64,000 nt of DNA from Hyphomicrobiales bacterium (GTDB lineage: Bacteria; Pseudomonadota; Alphaproteobacteria; Rhizobiales; Rhizobiaceae): contig UBZP01000017.1 in assembly GCA_900469965.1 (NCBI GenBank), forward strand, positions 372,001-436,000, read 5' to 3'. Every line of letters begins with the position of its first letter. Positions within the stretch are counted from its first letter, which is position 1. Made by a program: the position numbers and the translations under genes. Under the pieces are notes generated by a model. The model worked only from the letters and a program-made list of their open reading frames with translations. It did no database searches and was not told the DNA's origin. Below are positions 62,280 through 64,000 of the stretch, one piece after another.

Positions 62280-63653
62280 CTATCGAACCAGGCATGGCCG
62301 CTTGTTGTCGAACCGCCAGTCGGGGACAAGGTATTGCATGGCAACCGCATCGTCGCGGGCGCCGAGGCCGTGCTCCAGATAGAGCTGATGCGCCTCTTCC
62401 AGCCTTTCCATGTCCAGTTCGACGCCGAGCCCGGGGCGATCGGGGACCGCCACATGGCCATCCTCGATCCGGAGCGGTTCGCGGGTGAGGCGCTGGCCGT
62501 CCTGCCAGATCCAGTGGGTGTCGAGGGCGGTCACCCGGCCCGGTGCCGCCGCGCCCACCTGGGTGAACATGGCAAGCGACACGTCGAAATGGTTGTTGGA
62601 ATGGGAGCCCCAGGTCATGCCGAAGGTCTGGCAGACCTGCGCCACCCTGACAGATCCCTGCATCGTCCAGAAATGCGGATCGGCAAGCGGGATGTCGACG
62701 GATTGCAGCTGGATGGCATGGGACAGCTGCCGCCAGTCGGTTGCCACCATGTTGGTGGCCGTCGGCAGGCCGGTCGCCCGGCGGAACTCCGCCATGATCT
62801 CGCGGCCGGAATAGCCCTGTTCGGCGCCGCAGGGGTCCTCGGCATAGGCGAGCACGTCGCCGCGCCCCTTGCACAGGCTGATCGCCTCGTCGAGCGACCA
62901 GGCACCGTTCGGGTCGAGCGTCACGCGCGCCTCCGGAAAGCGGCGGGCGACCGCGGTCACGGCCTCGATCTCCCGTTCGCCGGCGAGCACGCCGCCCTTC
63001 AGCTTGAAATCCCGGAAACCGTAGCGTCGCTGTGCGGCTTCGGCGAGGCGGACGATGGCGTCGGGCGTCAGCGCTTCCTCGTCGCGAAGGCGCGTCCAGT
63101 CGTCCGTCGCGCCGCCGCCGGCGCGGTAGGGCAGGTCGGTCTTCTTCCGGTCGCCGACGAAGAACAGATAGCCCAGCATTTCCACGCGGTCGCGCTGCTG
63201 CCCCTCGCCGAGGAGGGCTGCGACCGGCACGCCGAGATGCTGGCCGAGCAGGTCCAGCATCGCCGATTCCAGCGCCGTCACCACATGGATCGTGGTGCGC
63301 AGATCGAACGTCTGCAGGCCCCGCCCGCCGCTGTCGCGGTCGCTGAACGTCTTGCGGACGCGATCAAGCAGCATGTTGTAGCTGCCGATCGTCTGCCCGA
63401 CGAGCAGCGGGGCTGCCTCTTCCAGCGTCCTGCGGATCGCCTCGCCGCCGGGCACTTCGCCGATGCCCGTCCGTCCGGTGTCGTCCTCGACGATGGCGAT
63501 GTTGCGCGTGAAGCACGGGGCGTGGGCGCCGCTCAGGTTCAAGAGCATGCTGTCCTGGCCGGCAACCGGGATGACGCGCACGGCAACGATCCTGGCCATC
63601 TCCTTCGTGAGATGGAGGTCGCGGTGGCTGTTCGCGGGCGTCTGGATCAACAT
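62280..63653 (-). CDS. gudD: Glucarate dehydratase
   Basis: 457 residues from ATG 63653 (GAGGA 4 bases upstream). Enolase superfamily, glucarate dehydratase subgroup: catalytic Lys in FRDFKLKGG, metal ligands in [14 protein letters not shown] and [30 protein letters not shown], and catalytic His in [16 protein letters not shown]. These segments are nearly identical to E. coli GudD. It dehydrates D-glucarate (and L-idarate) to 5-dehydro-4-deoxyglucarate in the cytoplasm. It pairs with the TTT importer and LacI regulator. A divergent GntR gene begins 220 bases upstream. Confidence 0.95.
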   Translation of the reverse strand: MLIQTPANSHRDLHLTKEMARIVAVRVIPVAGQDSMLLNLSGAHAPCFTRNIAIVEDDTGRTGIGEVPGGEAIRRTLEEAAPLLVGQTIGSYNMLLDRVRKTFSDRDSGGRGLQTFDLRTTIHVVTALESAMLDLLGQHLGVPVAALLGEGQQRDRVEMLGYLFFVGDRKKTDLPYRAGGGATDDWTRLRDEEALTPDAIVRLAEAAQRRYGFRDFKLKGGVLAGEREIEAVTAVARRFPEARVTLDPNGAWSLDEAISLCKGRGDVLAYAEDPCGAEQGYSGREIMAEFRRATGLPTATNMVATDWRQLSHAIQLQSVDIPLADPHFWTMQGSVRVAQVCQTFGMTWGSHSNNHFDVSLAMFTQVGAAAPGRVTALDTHWIWQDGQRLTREPLRIEDGHVAVPDRPGLGVELDMERLEEAHQLYLEHGLGARDDAVAMQYLVPDWRFDNKRPCLVR

Positions 63654-63798
63654 GCTGTCCTCATCGATTGAAAATCCTGTGCTGCCGGGCAACGCCCGAA
63701 TCAGGGCGGCGGGAAGGTCTGCGGCGCGAATGGCAGGCGCCTCCGGCGCCGCATGAAAGGCTCCCTTCCTTTCGCCGGCCCTATAAGTCGGCCTGTGT

Positions 63799-63836
63799 CC
63801 AGATTTGTCAATATCAGTAAATATTAGTAAATCTGG
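63799..63836. promoter_or_regulatory. Inverted repeat and direct repeats between gudD and the GntR gene
   Basis: CCAGATTT (63799-63806) pairs with AAATCTGG (63829-63836). Inside is a tandem AGTAAAT (63816-63822 and 63826-63832). This AT-rich block lies in the divergent promoter region and is a plausible binding site for the GntR protein starting at 63874. Confidence 0.5.
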
Positions 63837-63873
63837 CGCTTGGAAAGTTCGTATCCCCACGCTAGGGTCCATC

Positions 63874-64000
63874 ATGATCGAGACGAACCAACAGACCCGT
63901 CCCGTCGGCGATCTCTCGTCGCACGTGCTGGCCCAGCTTCAGGAAATGCTGGAATCCCCGTCCTGGTATGGCGGGGGCCGGCTGCCGCCGGAAGCCGAGT
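63874..64000 (+). CDS. GntR-family transcriptional regulator, N-terminal part (runs off the window)
   Basis: The first 42 codons are visible, starting [19 protein letters not shown] and reaching [11 protein letters not shown], the beginning of the GntR winged-helix segment (RLPPE-EL type). The effector domain is outside the window, so the subfamily cannot be told. It is divergent from gudD with a palindrome between them and probably regulates hexarate catabolism together with or instead of the LacI protein. Confidence 0.8.
   Translation, partial: MIETNQQTRPVGDLSSHVLAQLQEMLESPSWYGGGRLPPEAE

Overview
This window is GC-rich, densely packed DNA with ATGA/TGATG gene overlaps and many solute-transport operons. 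It most likely comes from an alphaproteobacterium of the Hyphomicrobiales (Rhizobium/Sinorhizobium/Brucella relatives). Support comes from a complete erythritol locus in the Brucella/Rhizobium order (eryABCD-tpiA2-rpiB beside an ABC importer), a minCDE operon preceded by a CtrA-type box, and tripartite tricarboxylate transporters (TTT). In many Hyphomicrobiales minCDE and catabolic loci of this kind sit on a secondary replicon, so a chromid is plausible. That last point is inference.

Layout. 1-2.1 kb: a TIGR02587/TIGR02588-type membrane gene pair, then a YqjI-like metal-type PadR regulator overlapping a DUF2218-O-methyltransferase fusion, under three phased GATATATC sites. 2.2-7.3 kb: a nitrate/sulfonate-type ABC importer with a fumarylacetoacetate-hydrolase-family enzyme and a divergent GntR regulator with a clear palindromic operator. 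7.4-9.5 kb: a chemoreceptor. 9.8-19.0 kb: a DctB/DctD-type sigma54 two-component system followed by a TTT transporter with two binding proteins, then an amidase. 19.1-19.4 kb: a small secreted protein.

19.5-35.6 kb: the polyol region. The minus strand carries a second GlpD-like dehydrogenase, a second FGGY kinase, a DeoR regulator and the erythritol-type ABC importer with a DUF2291 protein. The plus strand carries eryA, eryB, eryC, eryD, tpiA2 (eryH) and rpiB (eryI), which convert erythritol to D-erythrose 4-phosphate. The 0.86-kb divergent control region holds two copies of the same dyad, TGATATC-N5-GATATCA-like.

35.7-46.0 kb: an HPP/CBS membrane protein, then a GntR-controlled sugar ABC importer operon with an esterase, a tagatose-3-epimerase-like isomerase, a Gfo/Idh/MocA dehydrogenase and a uronate-reductase-like dehydrogenase. 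Its substrate cannot be read from the sequence. 46.0-49.2 kb: a luciferase-like oxidoreductase and minCDE. 49.6-57.9 kb: a b561-type cytochrome, then a cluster of RibD-reductase-like protein, methyltransferase, glycosyltransferase, a degenerate PTPS/QueD-like protein and a dehydrogenase, which looks like an uncharacterised pterin- or nucleotide-derived pathway. Next to it are a CDP-alcohol phosphatidyltransferase, an FkbM methyltransferase and a sulfatase-fold membrane protein. 57.9-64 kb: a TTT transporter, LacI regulator and glucarate dehydratase, with a GntR gene running off the end.

The candidates for undescribed biology are the degenerate-PTPS cluster (50.2-54.2 kb), the extra kinase/dehydrogenase/DeoR set attached to the ery locus, the unknown-substrate sugar operon at 37-46 kb, and the YqjI/DUF2218-methyltransferase unit. 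No rRNA, tRNA, CRISPR array or insertion sequence was recognised.
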